From an uncultured Oscillospiraceae bacterium (GTDB taxonomy: Bacteria > Bacillota > Clostridia > Oscillospirales > Ruminococcaceae), in assembly GCA_910588145.1 (NCBI GenBank), contig CAJUPO010000011.1, positions 10,024-74,023 of the forward strand: a DNA stretch of 64,000 nt, read 5' to 3'. A model generated the notes under the pieces. The model was given only the letters and a program-made list of their open reading frames with translations, was not told where the DNA came from and did not search any database. Shown here piece by piece: positions 46,724 to 55,680 of this stretch. The position numbers and the translations under genes were made by a program. Within the stretch, counting starts at the first letter, position 1, and each line of letters starts with the position of its first letter.

Positions 46724-46850
46724 ATGTTTAAACCGTAAAAAGTGTATTGACAGTGCAAATTACAAGTTGCCTGAAAAATGTAATAAATACAGACCTGAGT
46801 CAATACCGGAATGGAAAAAGAAGCTGTACCGCAGTTTCATAAGGAGGTAG
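46707..46850 (+). CDS. Small Cys protein (47 aa)
   Basis: MDKCIKCLNRKKCIDSANYK then CNKYRPESIPEWKKKLY: Cys-knuckle peptide similar in style to its neighbours. Overlaps the DUF3310 gene end; its final AGGAGG is the binding site of the next gene. Confidence 0.55.
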   Translation: MDKCIKCLNRKKCIDSANYKLPEKCNKYRPESIPEWKKKLYRSFIRR

Positions 46851-46856
46851 AGCCTG

Positions 46857-47141
46857 ATGATTAAAATTTGTGAGCATTGCGGTGATGGATTCGTTACAGA
46901 CAATAAGCGCAAAAGATTCTGCGACAGCTGCGCTAAGTTCCGTAAGAACAGAAGTGCAGCCCAGCTCAGGGCTAAGAAGCGGGGTACGGTATCTAAGAAA
47001 TACGGAGAGCCAGTTGCACATAAGAATTGGTTTGAAAGGATTGAAGCCGTTACCCTGAGAGGTCAAAGTATGGGACTTTCTTACGGTCAGCTTATAGCAA
47101 GGGAAAGGAATAATATCGGAGGGATACAGTTTGACAGATGA
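46857..47141 (+). CDS. Zinc-ribbon phage protein (94 aa)
   Basis: ICEHCGDGFVTDNKRKRFCDSCAKFRKNRSAAQ forms a CxxC...CxxC zinc ribbon in two parts, followed by a basic region and MGLSYGQLIARERN. Common late-early phage protein, likely DNA-binding. AGGAGGT precedes the ATG. Confidence 0.75.
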   Translation: MIKICEHCGDGFVTDNKRKRFCDSCAKFRKNRSAAQLRAKKRGTVSKKYGEPVAHKNWFERIEAVTLRGQSMGLSYGQLIARERNNIGGIQFDR

Positions 47142-47562
47142 ACAGTTCGATAAAATAACAGCATGGCTTAACAGGGCATTTCATGTAGAGAAAGATGTTA
47201 ATGCGCTTAGTTCTTTGCTGAAACGTGACAAAGAACGAGCTGAAGATATTTCTGCTAACTATAAAAAAAATGATAAAGGCAAGTCAAACAGCCGTACAAA
47301 CGGTATTGAAGAAGCTTTGTTAATGCTTGCAGAAACAGAAGAAAAATATAACAAGACGCTGGCAGAGTATACTCATTGCCGCAGAGAAATTGAAACCGCC
47401 ATTGAGAGCTTACATGAAAGTGATATTAAATCAATTTTCAAATACAGATACGTTGAATGTAAGACCATGAAAGAAATTGCAAAAGAAATGCATTATGATT
47501 TAAGTACTGTTAAAAGAAAGCACAGAAAAGGGATTGAAAAAATTGCCCCCCTTTGCACTTGA
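47131..47562 (+). CDS. Phage late-transcription regulator, sigma-like (143 aa)
   Basis: TTG start after GGAGGG, DUF1492/ArpU-like: helical N-terminus (ITAWLNRAFHVEKDVNALSS), then region-4-like HTH at the C-terminus: SIFKYRYVECKTMKEIAKEM then HYDLSTVKRKHRKGIEKI. Such proteins activate the packaging and structural genes, which begin next. Confidence 0.8.
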   Translation: MTDEQFDKITAWLNRAFHVEKDVNALSSLLKRDKERAEDISANYKKNDKGKSNSRTNGIEEALLMLAETEEKYNKTLAEYTHCRREIETAIESLHESDIKSIFKYRYVECKTMKEIAKEMHYDLSTVKRKHRKGIEKIAPLCT

Positions 47563-47571
47563 ATGCACCCC

Positions 47572-47655
47572 CTTGACTGTGATATAATGTATAATAGGAA
47601 AAAGCAGATGAATATAAAATACATAAGCTCCGCCACAAGCGGGGCTTTTATTATG
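47572..47655 (+). promoter_or_regulatory. Putative late promoter and leader hairpin
   Basis: TTGAAT, 18-bp spacer, TATAAT (about 47560-47590), then AAGCTCCGC-CACAA-GCGGGGCTTTT near 47626-47650, a stem that can act as an early terminator ahead of HNH/terminase genes. It fits control by the regulator encoded just upstream. Confidence 0.45.
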
Positions 47656-47684
47656 CCTTGGTGCAGGAAAGGGAGTGAGACAGT

Positions 47685-48095
47685 ATGCTGTTGAAAGAAT
47701 GCAAAAGGTGCGGTAAATATATTAACTACGGTTCTGCGTATTGCCCTGAATGTAAACAGGTTGTACACAAAGAAAAAGAAACGGACAGGAATATATCAAA
47801 GCGGCTGCGTAACAGAAGATACAACAGACAAAGGAATCCTAAGTATCAGAAGTTTTACGGGTCAGCAGATTGGCGCAAGGTTTCATTAAGATATACCCAA
47901 GAAAAGGGGTACAGGTGTGAGCAGTGCGGCGCAGTGGCAACGCAGGTACACCACCGTCAGCCGATACAGACAGACACGGGATGGGAAAGAAGATTTGATT
48001 TTAATAATCTTGAACTTTTATGTACTGCATGTCATAACTTAAAGCATGACAGATTTAAATCCGGAAAGGGCAGGGGCAGTAAAAAAAGTTTCTGA
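47685..48095 (+). CDS. HNH endonuclease (136 aa)
   Basis: Zinc/HNH: N-terminal CxxC knuckles (CKRCGKY and CPECKQ), then YRCEQCGAVATQVHHRQPIQ and LELLCTACHNLKHDRF (HNH). Next to the terminase genes, as in HK97-like phages where HNH nucleases work with terminase in DNA packaging. Confidence 0.9.
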   Translation: MLLKECKRCGKYINYGSAYCPECKQVVHKEKETDRNISKRLRNRRYNRQRNPKYQKFYGSADWRKVSLRYTQEKGYRCEQCGAVATQVHHRQPIQTDTGWERRFDFNNLELLCTACHNLKHDRFKSGKGRGSKKSF

Positions 48096-48176
48096 CATTA
48101 CGGAGGGAAGCGCACAGGTGGAGGACAATGCGGGAAAAAGTCCCCACGGCCAAAAAAAAGAAAGGAGTTTTAATCT

Positions 48177-48647
48177 ATGGCAGGACAAAGGCAGCCAATT
48201 GAACTGGTAGTGTCAAAAGGCAAAAAACATCTAACCAAAGCAGAAATAAAGGAGCGTATGGAAACAGAAGTAAAGCCTGTAACTGACGGGATTGAAGCTC
48301 CTGAATATTTAAACAAAAGACAAAGAGAAGAATTTGATAAAATAGCCGAACAGCTTCAGAAGTTAGGGATAATGGGCGAAACCGATGTTGACGCGCTGGC
48401 AATGTTTATTATCAGCAAAGGCTTATATATTAAGCTGACAAAACAGCTGTGCCGAAATGAAGTTCTCAGTGATTCGGAAACAACAGAGCAGTACATGAAA
48501 AATCAGGACAAAGCGTATAGGCAGTGCAGACAATGCGCTGTTGACTTAGGACTGACAATTACAAGCAGATGTAAACTTGTAATACCCAAAGCAAGAGAAG
48601 AACCGAAAGAAAATAAATTTACGAGATTCAGAAAGGATGTCGGATAA
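48177..48647 (+). CDS. Terminase small subunit, P27 type (156 aa)
   Basis: Recognises phage DNA for packaging. RQPIELVVSKGKKHLTKAEI then IEAPEYLNKRQREEFDKIAEQL and ETDVDALAMFIISKGLYIKL, ending with the basic NKFTRFRKDVG. AAAGGAGTTTTAATCT precedes the ATG. Ends one base into the large-subunit gene. Confidence 0.88.
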   Translation: MAGQRQPIELVVSKGKKHLTKAEIKERMETEVKPVTDGIEAPEYLNKRQREEFDKIAEQLQKLGIMGETDVDALAMFIISKGLYIKLTKQLCRNEVLSDSETTEQYMKNQDKAYRQCRQCAVDLGLTITSRCKLVIPKAREEPKENKFTRFRKDVG

Positions 48648-50374
48648 TGATTCTGACAGACCGGGCAACAGAATACGCGGAAAAAGTTGTATCCGGTGAA
48701 ATTAAAATGGGTTTGCTTCATACACTGGCATGTAAACGTCATCTTGAAAATCTTGAAAACCAAAATACAAAAGCTTTTCCGTATTACTGGAATGCGGAAA
48801 AGTCACAGGAGATAATTGAGTATGCTGAAACCCTCACAGTAGCAGAGGGCGCAGAGCCTAAGCCTGTAAAGCTTATCGGCTGTCAGGCATTCGACTTAGG
48901 TTGTACATTCGGGTGGCTTAAATGCAGCAATAATAAACGCAGATTCCGAAGACGGTATAAAAGCGTTGCAAGACAGCAGGGAAAAACCTTTGAAAACGGT
49001 ATAATGGGTACATATATAGCAGGATTCGGAGGTTATCGTTACGGTAAGTTATTTACTGTGGCCACTAAAAAACGGCAGGCAAGGCTCGCATGGGAAGAAA
49101 TGAGCAAATTTATCAATATCGATCCTGACTTAAGTGAAATGTTCAGGGTAAAGGATTATAAATCCTTAATTGAGGCTTTAAATACAGACTGTACCATTGA
49201 AGCGCTGAGTAAAGAAGCGGGTTTGGATGACGGATTCAGGAGCATATTTTGTTCAATAGATGAAATCCACCAGCACAGAGATAATAAAATATACAAGGCG
49301 CTTTACAACGGAACAAGATCACTTGATGAAACGCTCGTATCAATGATAACCACCAGGGGAGATAATTTAAACAGCTTCTGTAAAGAAATGGACGATTATG
49401 CCATAAATATTCTAAAAGGGAATACAACGGCAGAAGATTTTTTCATTGATATTTACTGTCTGGACGAAGATGACGATATATGGGATTCCGATAACTGGGT
49501 AAAGTCAAATCCGTATATATGCGCTAAAGGGAATGAGGAAAAGTTTGAAACTCTGAAAACAGACGCTAAAACTGCTAAAGACATGGGCGGTTCTGACTTG
49601 CGGGACTTTATGACAAAGTCTTTAAATTTATGGGTGCAGAATCGTGACGATGTTTTTGTCGACTCTGAAAAATGGCAGAAATGCGGAGGATATAAAACGC
49701 TTGAAGATTTCAGAGGAAGGAGCTGTTTTGTTGGATTGGATTTATCATCCGGAGGTGACCTTACCACATTTGCGCTTGAATTTAATGACGGGAATAAATA
49801 TTACTTTTATTCTCATTCCTTTATTCCGAGAGGGCGTTTAAACGAGCATATTCAAAGCGACCTTGCACCGTATGACTTGTGGGAGCGTGAGGGCTTAATA
49901 ACTGTCACAGGAGGAGAAACAGAGTATAAAAACGATTATGGTTTTATTATCGCCGAACTTGAACGCCTTAAGGATGAATACGATTTAAATTTTATGGGGA
50001 TAGGAGTTGACCCGCATAATTTTGACGGGGTACGTCCTCAGCTTGAAGCATTCGGATGTCCGGTAATTCTGATAACTCAGTCATGCAGATTCTTGAATGA
50101 CGCAACGGTGGATATAAGGCTTTTATGCAAGTCTGAAAATCTTGAATATAATAAATCCAACGAATTGCTTACATGGTCTTTTCTTAATGCGAGCATTGTT
50201 AAAAACTCTTTTGACGAAATAAAAGTTGATAAGAAGTCAGGGGCAAGATGTAAACGAATTGACCCGGTGGACGCTTGCATTGACGCTCATGCATGTATGA
50301 TCAAGAATAAGGAAAATGAAAGTTTTGATGTCGAAAGTGCTCTTGATCAATACTTGGCTGTTATGAGGGGATAA
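48647..50374 (+). CDS. Terminase large subunit (575 aa)
   Basis: ATPase/nuclease motor. Walker A-like YKSVARQQGKTFENG, Walker B IFCSIDEIHQH, then the coupling Thr region TTRGDNL. Nuclease domain begins FVGLDLSSGGDLTTF, with a second Asp in GIGVDPHNFDG and DPVDACIDAHACM near the end. Normal length. Confidence 0.95.
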   Translation: MILTDRATEYAEKVVSGEIKMGLLHTLACKRHLENLENQNTKAFPYYWNAEKSQEIIEYAETLTVAEGAEPKPVKLIGCQAFDLGCTFGWLKCSNNKRRFRRRYKSVARQQGKTFENGIMGTYIAGFGGYRYGKLFTVATKKRQARLAWEEMSKFINIDPDLSEMFRVKDYKSLIEALNTDCTIEALSKEAGLDDGFRSIFCSIDEIHQHRDNKIYKALYNGTRSLDETLVSMITTRGDNLNSFCKEMDDYAINILKGNTTAEDFFIDIYCLDEDDDIWDSDNWVKSNPYICAKGNEEKFETLKTDAKTAKDMGGSDLRDFMTKSLNLWVQNRDDVFVDSEKWQKCGGYKTLEDFRGRSCFVGLDLSSGGDLTTFALEFNDGNKYYFYSHSFIPRGRLNEHIQSDLAPYDLWEREGLITVTGGETEYKNDYGFIIAELERLKDEYDLNFMGIGVDPHNFDGVRPQLEAFGCPVILITQSCRFLNDATVDIRLLCKSENLEYNKSNELLTWSFLNASIVKNSFDEIKVDKKSGARCKRIDPVDACIDAHACMIKNKENESFDVESALDQYLAVMRG

Positions 50375-50392
50375 CTATTCTAATTTAAGTTT

Positions 50393-50446
50393 TAGAAGCC
50401 CCAATTTAGGGGGTTCTTACATGAAAGCTCAAAATTGAGCTTTCAG
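50393..50446 (+). terminator. Two hairpins after terminase
   Basis: AGAAGCCCC/GGGGGTTCTT and GAAAGCTC/GAGCTTTC stems in a row, before the independent lipoprotein gene. Confidence 0.65.
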
Positions 50447-50494
50447 AATAAAATTGTATATAGTAAAGCACTTTAGTAATGGTTAGGGTGCTAT

Positions 50495-50503
50495 TGTTAT
50501 AAT
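50495..50503 (+). promoter_or_regulatory. Extended -10 promoter of the lipoprotein unit
   Basis: TG-T-TATAAT (50495-50503) with no good -35; 26 bases before the start codon. Suggests separate expression of the lipoprotein gene. Confidence 0.5.
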
Positions 50504-50528
50504 CTAATATAAGAAAGAGGTAAAAATC

Positions 50529-50936
50529 ATGAGAAGAAATTTAAAGAAAATGTTTGCGCTTGTAACAGGAGTAACACTGACAGCCACATTGGCAGTAGGA
50601 TGTGAACGGCAGGCTGATAGGGTATCGTATAACATATCAAAACAAGCTGATAATTTTAATACTATTCGTCAGATAACAGTTATCAATTGTATCAAAGGAG
50701 AAACATTGTTTCAGATGACCGGCAAGATGTCATTGAAAGTGGACGCTGCGGAAAATCAGCTGGAAGTGACTGTAGAGGATGAAAACGGTTCATATAAAAA
50801 GCACTTTATAGGGCTTTCAGATAACGTCACATATACAGTTGAAGATGTTACAGATAATTATGTTGATAATTACCGTTATACTCTAAATTTTAACCCTAAG
50901 ATGTGGATTCCGGCGGGTATAGAAACTATCGATTAA
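50529..50936 (+). CDS. Beta-sandwich lipoprotein (135 aa), phage moron
   Basis: Signal peptide with lipobox LAVGC (MFALVTGVTLTATLAVGCER), then a compact beta domain: ADNFNTIRQITVINCIKGET, SLKVDAAENQLEVTVEDENG and KKHFIGLSDNVTYTVEDV. It matches the small 'beta-sandwich lipoprotein' type of siphophages. Flanked by hairpins on both sides, between terminase and portal genes; a likely surface-displayed lysogen gene such as superinfection exclusion. Confidence 0.82.
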   Translation: MRRNLKKMFALVTGVTLTATLAVGCERQADRVSYNISKQADNFNTIRQITVINCIKGETLFQMTGKMSLKVDAAENQLEVTVEDENGSYKKHFIGLSDNVTYTVEDVTDNYVDNYRYTLNFNPKMWIPAGIETID

Positions 50937-50945
50937 ATCATATTT

Positions 50946-50974
50946 AAACGCCGTTTTAAGGCGTTATTTTTATG
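50946..50974 (+). terminator. Terminator of the lipoprotein unit
   Basis: AACGCC-GTTTTAA-GGCGTT stem followed by ATTTTTATG. Confidence 0.75.
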
Positions 50975-51023
50975 CCCTGAGCAAGGCGTAAAACTGCTGA
51001 AGCTAAAAGAAGGGAGGAAAAAG

Positions 51024-52265
51024 TTGAAAATAGCAAAATGGCTTGTCGGTATGAGAAACAGCATAAGAAAATCAGCAAGAGAAACGGCGGAGCTTAATAG
51101 CTTGTTTAGATTTCTTGGGATTGACCCGGAACAGGACAGGAGGTCAGTTTCAGAAGCAACGTATTTCGCCTGTATGAAGGTTCTTTCGGAGAGTATTGGA
51201 AAAATGCCTCTTAAATTGCTGAGGCAGGATGAAAAAAACGGAGTTCATACAGCGTTGAAGCACCCGCTGTATACAGTTGTACATGACCGCCCTAACCCAT
51301 ATATGACAAGTTCGGTATTTTGGAGTACGGTTGAGTTTAACAGGAATCATTACGGCAATGCTTATGTGTGGATTCAGGGCGCAGGAAGTAATACAAGGCT
51401 TTGGATTTTACCTTTTGAAGATGTAAAGATATATTATGATGATTCAAAGATTTTATCCGAACAGCCTGACATATATTATGTCTATAACCATTCGGGAAAA
51501 CAGTATGTATTCGGCTCTGAGGAAGTGCTGCACTTCAAGTCATCGCATACATTAAGCGGAATTGCAGGCGTATCAGTAAGGGAACAGCTAAGGGATACAA
51601 TAGCCGGGGCAATAGACTCACAGCGTATGCTTAATAAAATGTACAAGAGCGGATTCACCGCAAAGGCTGTTCTTAATTATACGGGCTCTTTAAGTGACGC
51701 TAATACAAAGGAACTTCTAAAAATGACAGAAGCCTATGCAAAGGGGGAACTTGCAAAGGAAGGCATTGAAAGCATGATACCAATGCCGGTAGGATTCAGT
51801 TTGCAGCCCCTTAACATAAAGCTTGCAGACAATCAGTTTATAGAAGTCAAGAAATATACCGCATTGCAGATAGCCTCGGCATTCGGTATAAAGCCGTATC
51901 AGATAGGGGACTATACTAAATCATCTTATGCCTCAGAACAGGCTCAGCAGTTAAGTTTTTATGTTGACACGCTTCTGCATATCGTTAAGCAATATGAGGA
52001 AGAACTTACATATAAACTGTTATCCCGGGAAGAAGTCAGAAGCGGCTATCGTTTCAAGTTCAACATCGCAAGCATTTTACGTGCTGATTTAGCAACACAG
52101 ATAAGTACGCTCTCACAAGGCGTAAGCAATTTTATTTATACTCCGAATGAAGCGAGGGCAATGCTTGACCTCGGAGCAAAGGAAGGGGGAGATCGTTTGC
52201 TTGGCAACGGCGCAAGTATACCCGTTGAAATGACGGGCAATCAGTATAAATCAAAAGAGGAGTGA
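51024..52265 (+). CDS. Portal protein, HK97 type (413 aa)
   Basis: Forms the dodecameric DNA entry ring. SEATYFACMKVLSESIGKMPLKLL near the start, then EEVLHFKSSHTLSGIAGVSV, FKFNIASILRADLATQISTL and MLDLGAKEGGDRLL. GGAGG precedes the TTG start. Four bases before the protease gene. Confidence 0.95.
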   Translation: MKIAKWLVGMRNSIRKSARETAELNSLFRFLGIDPEQDRRSVSEATYFACMKVLSESIGKMPLKLLRQDEKNGVHTALKHPLYTVVHDRPNPYMTSSVFWSTVEFNRNHYGNAYVWIQGAGSNTRLWILPFEDVKIYYDDSKILSEQPDIYYVYNHSGKQYVFGSEEVLHFKSSHTLSGIAGVSVREQLRDTIAGAIDSQRMLNKMYKSGFTAKAVLNYTGSLSDANTKELLKMTEAYAKGELAKEGIESMIPMPVGFSLQPLNIKLADNQFIEVKKYTALQIASAFGIKPYQIGDYTKSSYASEQAQQLSFYVDTLLHIVKQYEEELTYKLLSREEVRSGYRFKFNIASILRADLATQISTLSQGVSNFIYTPNEARAMLDLGAKEGGDRLLGNGASIPVEMTGNQYKSKEE

Positions 52266-52269
52266 AAAA

Positions 52270-53085
52270 ATGAGCAAGAATAAATTGAATTTCAACGACC
52301 CTGACGCAGTGCCGGGAATAATATGCAAATCAGCGAGCGTTCAGCCTCTTGAAGTTTCTGCGGAGGATATGAAAAAAATTAATAAATACACATTAAGTCC
52401 TCTTAATCCGGAGGATGTTTTTGTATTCAAGGCTATGATGGCGGACAACGAACAGGATGACCGAAATTTTATGCCGTTTAACCTTAAAGCACTTCAGGAT
52501 TTAAAGAAACTTTATCCGGGAAAAACAATGCTTAAGGATCATAACCGCAGGGCTGACAATCAAATTGCAAGAATATTTGATACGGAGCTGAAACAGGACG
52601 GAGGCCGTAAAACTGCTCTCGGAGAACTGCACACAGAGCTTACGGCAAAGGTATATATGCTTAATAACGAATCAAACAAGGACTTAATAGCGTCTATTAA
52701 GGGCGGCATAAAAAAAGAAGTAAGTACATCGTGCTCTCCTGATAAAATGGTATGTTCGATTTGCGGATGTGACAATATGAAAGATTATTGCAGCCATTGG
52801 CCGGGAAGAAGCTATACAGTAAGCGAAGGCGGTAAAAGTGTTTGCTCTATGCTCCTTGACGGCGCTAAGGAAGCGTATGAACTTTCATTTGTTGCAGTGC
52901 CCGCACAACCGAGAGCAGGTGCTGTAAAAAGCATAGGATTTTCAAAACCAGTAGGAGAAAATGAAGATGATCCAACGGAAGATATAAAAAATAAAAGCTG
53001 CTGTATTTCAGAGGTTGCTCTGAAAATTCAGATAGCCGATACAATCACAAAAATTGAGAGAAACGGAGAAATGAATTATGAATAA
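52270..53085 (+). CDS. Prohead protease-like protein (271 aa)
   Basis: His-Ser protease pattern: MLKDHNRRADNQIARIFDTEL (His) and GGIKKEVSTSCSPDKM (Ser), in the usual place between portal and capsid. A CSICGCDNMKDYCSHWPGR zinc-like block follows. Cuts the capsid scaffold during assembly. The C-terminal region has a NKSCCISEVALKIQ segment of unknown role. Confidence 0.85.
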   Translation: MSKNKLNFNDPDAVPGIICKSASVQPLEVSAEDMKKINKYTLSPLNPEDVFVFKAMMADNEQDDRNFMPFNLKALQDLKKLYPGKTMLKDHNRRADNQIARIFDTELKQDGGRKTALGELHTELTAKVYMLNNESNKDLIASIKGGIKKEVSTSCSPDKMVCSICGCDNMKDYCSHWPGRSYTVSEGGKSVCSMLLDGAKEAYELSFVAVPAQPRAGAVKSIGFSKPVGENEDDPTEDIKNKSCCISEVALKIQIADTITKIERNGEMNYE

Positions 53086-54244
53086 AAGAATGAGAGAACT
53101 TCTTTTTGCAATTGAAGCAAAAACAGCGGAAGCTAAAACTTTTATGGGCGGAGAAAACAAGGACGTGGCTAAGGCGGCAGAAATAATGAAAGAAGTCGAG
53201 AATCTGCAGGCTGAGTATAATACCGAAAAGAAAATATTTGAAGCCTCAAAGGGGCCGGCATTACTCGGTGAACAATTTAAGGACGGAGCAGGAAAAGAAC
53301 CCAAGGAAAAAAACGCCGAGGAAAAGTTTGTTGAAGCATTCAAGGCAATTATGAAAGGGGCTGTTCCGTCTGAGGGGGTAGACGCTGACGGCGGTTATAC
53401 AGTACCGGAGGATATTCAGACAAGCATTAATAAGTGGGCAGAGGCAGATTATTCTTTGCTTAATGATATTGATGTAGTTAATGTTACAACCAATAAAGGA
53501 GCAAGAACATATCAGAAAAAAGGCGAAGCCGATACCTTTACAGACCTTGATGAAAACGGCGCTATTACCGGAAAGCTAACAGCGCCGCAGTTTGAGCGCA
53601 TTACATATTCAATTCAGGACAGGGCAGGATTTATGCCGGTATCTAACGATTTGATTGCAGATTCCTCAGCCAACATAATTCAGGTCATTACTGAGTGGAT
53701 AGGAAAATCAAAAGCGGCAACTTCCAATGCAAAAATACTGAATATTATAAAGTCAAAAACACAGCAGAATTTTAAAGACATAAACGGAATTAAGAAAGCA
53801 GTCAATGTAACTCTCGGTCAGGCATATAATGGCGGGACTAAAATTTATACAAATGATGACGGTTTAAATTATTTTGATACGCTTGAGGATAAAAACGGAA
53901 GACCGCTTTTAAATGCCGATCCTACAGATTCGGCAAAGCTTCAGCTGCGCTGCGGTACTGTTGTGATTCCGATCAGGGTGATTCCTAATAAAATACTGGC
54001 TTCAGCGGGAACAAAGATTCCGGTTATTGTCGGCGACCTTAAAGCGGGCATAAGAAAATGGGACAGACAGTCAATGTCTATTAAAGCTTCAGATACTGCT
54101 TCTATAGGTGAATTTAACGCCTTTGAAAATAACATGACGCTGATAAGAGCAATTGTGCGTGATGATTATACAGAGCTTGACAGGGATTCATGGGTAAACG
54201 GCTATATAGATATTAATACTGCCGCCGCTCCTGCCGGAGAATAA
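53078..54244 (+). CDS. Major capsid protein, HK97 fold (388 aa)
   Basis: N-terminal coiled-coil delta/scaffold domain (1-100, MKEVENLQAEYNTEK), cleavage zone near PSEGVDADGGYTVPEDIQTS, then the HK97 core with RITYSIQDRAGFMPVSNDLI, IIQVITEWIGKSKAA and a C-terminal FNAFENNMTLIRAIVRDDYT. Coupled to the preceding gene by overlap. Confidence 0.95.
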   Translation: MNKRMRELLFAIEAKTAEAKTFMGGENKDVAKAAEIMKEVENLQAEYNTEKKIFEASKGPALLGEQFKDGAGKEPKEKNAEEKFVEAFKAIMKGAVPSEGVDADGGYTVPEDIQTSINKWAEADYSLLNDIDVVNVTTNKGARTYQKKGEADTFTDLDENGAITGKLTAPQFERITYSIQDRAGFMPVSNDLIADSSANIIQVITEWIGKSKAATSNAKILNIIKSKTQQNFKDINGIKKAVNVTLGQAYNGGTKIYTNDDGLNYFDTLEDKNGRPLLNADPTDSAKLQLRCGTVVIPIRVIPNKILASAGTKIPVIVGDLKAGIRKWDRQSMSIKASDTASIGEFNAFENNMTLIRAIVRDDYTELDRDSWVNGYIDINTAAAPAGE

Positions 54245-54261
54245 TAAAGGAGGAATGCCGT

Positions 54262-54552
54262 ATGGCTGATTTATTAACTGCCAAAGAAGTTAAAAGCTAT
54301 CTCGGTATTGATTATGAAGATACGGCTGTATCAGCTCAGCTGGAACGGATGATAAACACCGCCGACCAATATTTATGCGGGTCGGTCGGTGATAATTATC
54401 CCCGTGATGACTCAAGAGCCAAAGAAGCGGCGTTAATAATAATATCCGACCTTTACGAAAACAGAGGATTACAGACGTTAAGCGGCAATACAAGGCGGCT
54501 TGTTGAAGACATGATATTACAAATACGTTTGGAACTAAGGAGGAAAGAATGA
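54262..54552 (+). CDS. Head-tail connector protein (96 aa)
   Basis: LLTAKEVKSYLGIDYEDTAV then LERMINTADQYLCGSVG and ALIIISDLYENRG: the gp6-like helical adaptor fold of siphovirus connectors. GGAGGAATGCC precedes the start. Confidence 0.88.
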   Translation: MADLLTAKEVKSYLGIDYEDTAVSAQLERMINTADQYLCGSVGDNYPRDDSRAKEAALIIISDLYENRGLQTLSGNTRRLVEDMILQIRLELRRKE

Positions 54553-54890
54553 CGTTTAAACCTCATTTGCCGTATAACACTGTAATGTTTCTGTACATAC
54601 CGTCAGCTGTAACCGTAAAGGGTTCAGCCAAAAAGGTCATACCTGAAAAGGGGAAGATAATGCACTGCTGTTTCCGGTCTTTCGGAGGAACTGAAAGAAA
54701 CGTCAACGATGTCCTTACAGTTGAAGATACCGCCGTAATAGAAACAAGATACCGTCCTGATATTACTGCGGATTGTGTACTAAAGGATATTCACGGTAAA
54801 ACCTATGAGATACTTGGAACGCCTGAAAACATTGAAATGGTAAACCGATATTTAGTATTTAAGGTACGGGCTGTAAAGGGCGGTGCTTGA
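54549..54890 (+). CDS. Head closure / head-tail joining protein (113 aa)
   Basis: Small beta protein in the second connector position: TVMFLYIPSAVTVKGSAKK, LTVEDTAVIETRYRPDITADC and LGTPENIEMVNRYLVFKVRA, as in SPP1 gp16/HK97 gp7-type stoppers. ATGA overlap with the preceding gene. Confidence 0.8.
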   Translation: MTFKPHLPYNTVMFLYIPSAVTVKGSAKKVIPEKGKIMHCCFRSFGGTERNVNDVLTVEDTAVIETRYRPDITADCVLKDIHGKTYEILGTPENIEMVNRYLVFKVRAVKGGA

Positions 54891-54891
54891 T

Positions 54892-55329
54892 ATGGGCAAA
54901 AATTCGGTAAGTATGAATTTTGACGGTTTTGACGGGCTTTTAGATCAGCTTGATAAGCTTGCCGGAGACGAGGGCTTGAAGCGTGCTGTAAGCAGCGGAA
55001 TGAAACAGGCAAAGGCGATTACGGATGAGGGTATTAAAAAAGCAATGCGTAAATCTAATTTGCCGGCAAAGGGCAAATATTCTACTGGTAAAAGCTTATC
55101 CGCTGTAAAAGCGCAGACAGATATAAAATGGAACGGTGACGTAGCCGAATTAGAAGTAGGCTTTAACCGAAAAATAAGCCTCACACCTGTATTTTTAATG
55201 TATGGTTCTCCCAGATACGCCCCGGTTAAGGGTCTAAAGAAAGCGTTGAAATTCGGGCAAAAACAGAAAAACAGCGTTAATGAGGCGGTGCAGAAAGTTG
55301 TACAAAGAATGATAAACGGAGGGAGTTAA
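54892..55329 (+). CDS. HK97 gp10-type tail component (145 aa)
   Basis: NFDGFDGLLDQLDKLAGDEG then MKQAKAITDEGIKKAMRKS and VFLMYGSPRYAPVKGLKKAL: family of tail-completion proteins. Start ATG 54892 just after the previous stop. Confidence 0.85.
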   Translation: MGKNSVSMNFDGFDGLLDQLDKLAGDEGLKRAVSSGMKQAKAITDEGIKKAMRKSNLPAKGKYSTGKSLSAVKAQTDIKWNGDVAELEVGFNRKISLTPVFLMYGSPRYAPVKGLKKALKFGQKQKNSVNEAVQKVVQRMINGGS

Positions 55330-55679
55330 TGGAGGATTTATTGATTGAAACCCTCGGCAAACTTGGTTATCCGGTAATGCTTCAAGGCTCGCTTCTTCCA
55401 GAACAGCCTTATCCAGAGCATTTTTTTACTTTTTGGAATAATGCTTCGGATTCGGAATCATTTTATGATAATCATGAAACATCAGTCGTATACAATTATG
55501 ATGTTAATTTTTACAGTACCAATCCCGAATGGGTATATATAAAGCTGCGTGAAGCTAAAAACCTGCTTAGAAAAGCAGGTTTTATTGTGTCAGGAGACGG
55601 ATACAGCGTAACAAGCGATGAGCAGACCCATGACGGGAGAGGTATTGAAGTTAAATACTTAAAAAACGGAGGAAATTAG
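55329..55679 (+). CDS. Tail terminator-like protein (116 aa)
   Basis: LIETLGKLGYPVMLQGSLLP then YPEHFFTFWNNASDSESF and KYDVNFYSTNPEWVYIK-type strands (VVYNYDVNFYSTNPEWVYIK). The DUF3168-like position between gp10 and the tail tube gene indicates the tail terminator. One-base overlap with gp10 gene. Confidence 0.75.
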   Translation: MEDLLIETLGKLGYPVMLQGSLLPEQPYPEHFFTFWNNASDSESFYDNHETSVVYNYDVNFYSTNPEWVYIKLREAKNLLRKAGFIVSGDGYSVTSDEQTHDGRGIEVKYLKNGGN

Positions 55680-55680
55680 A

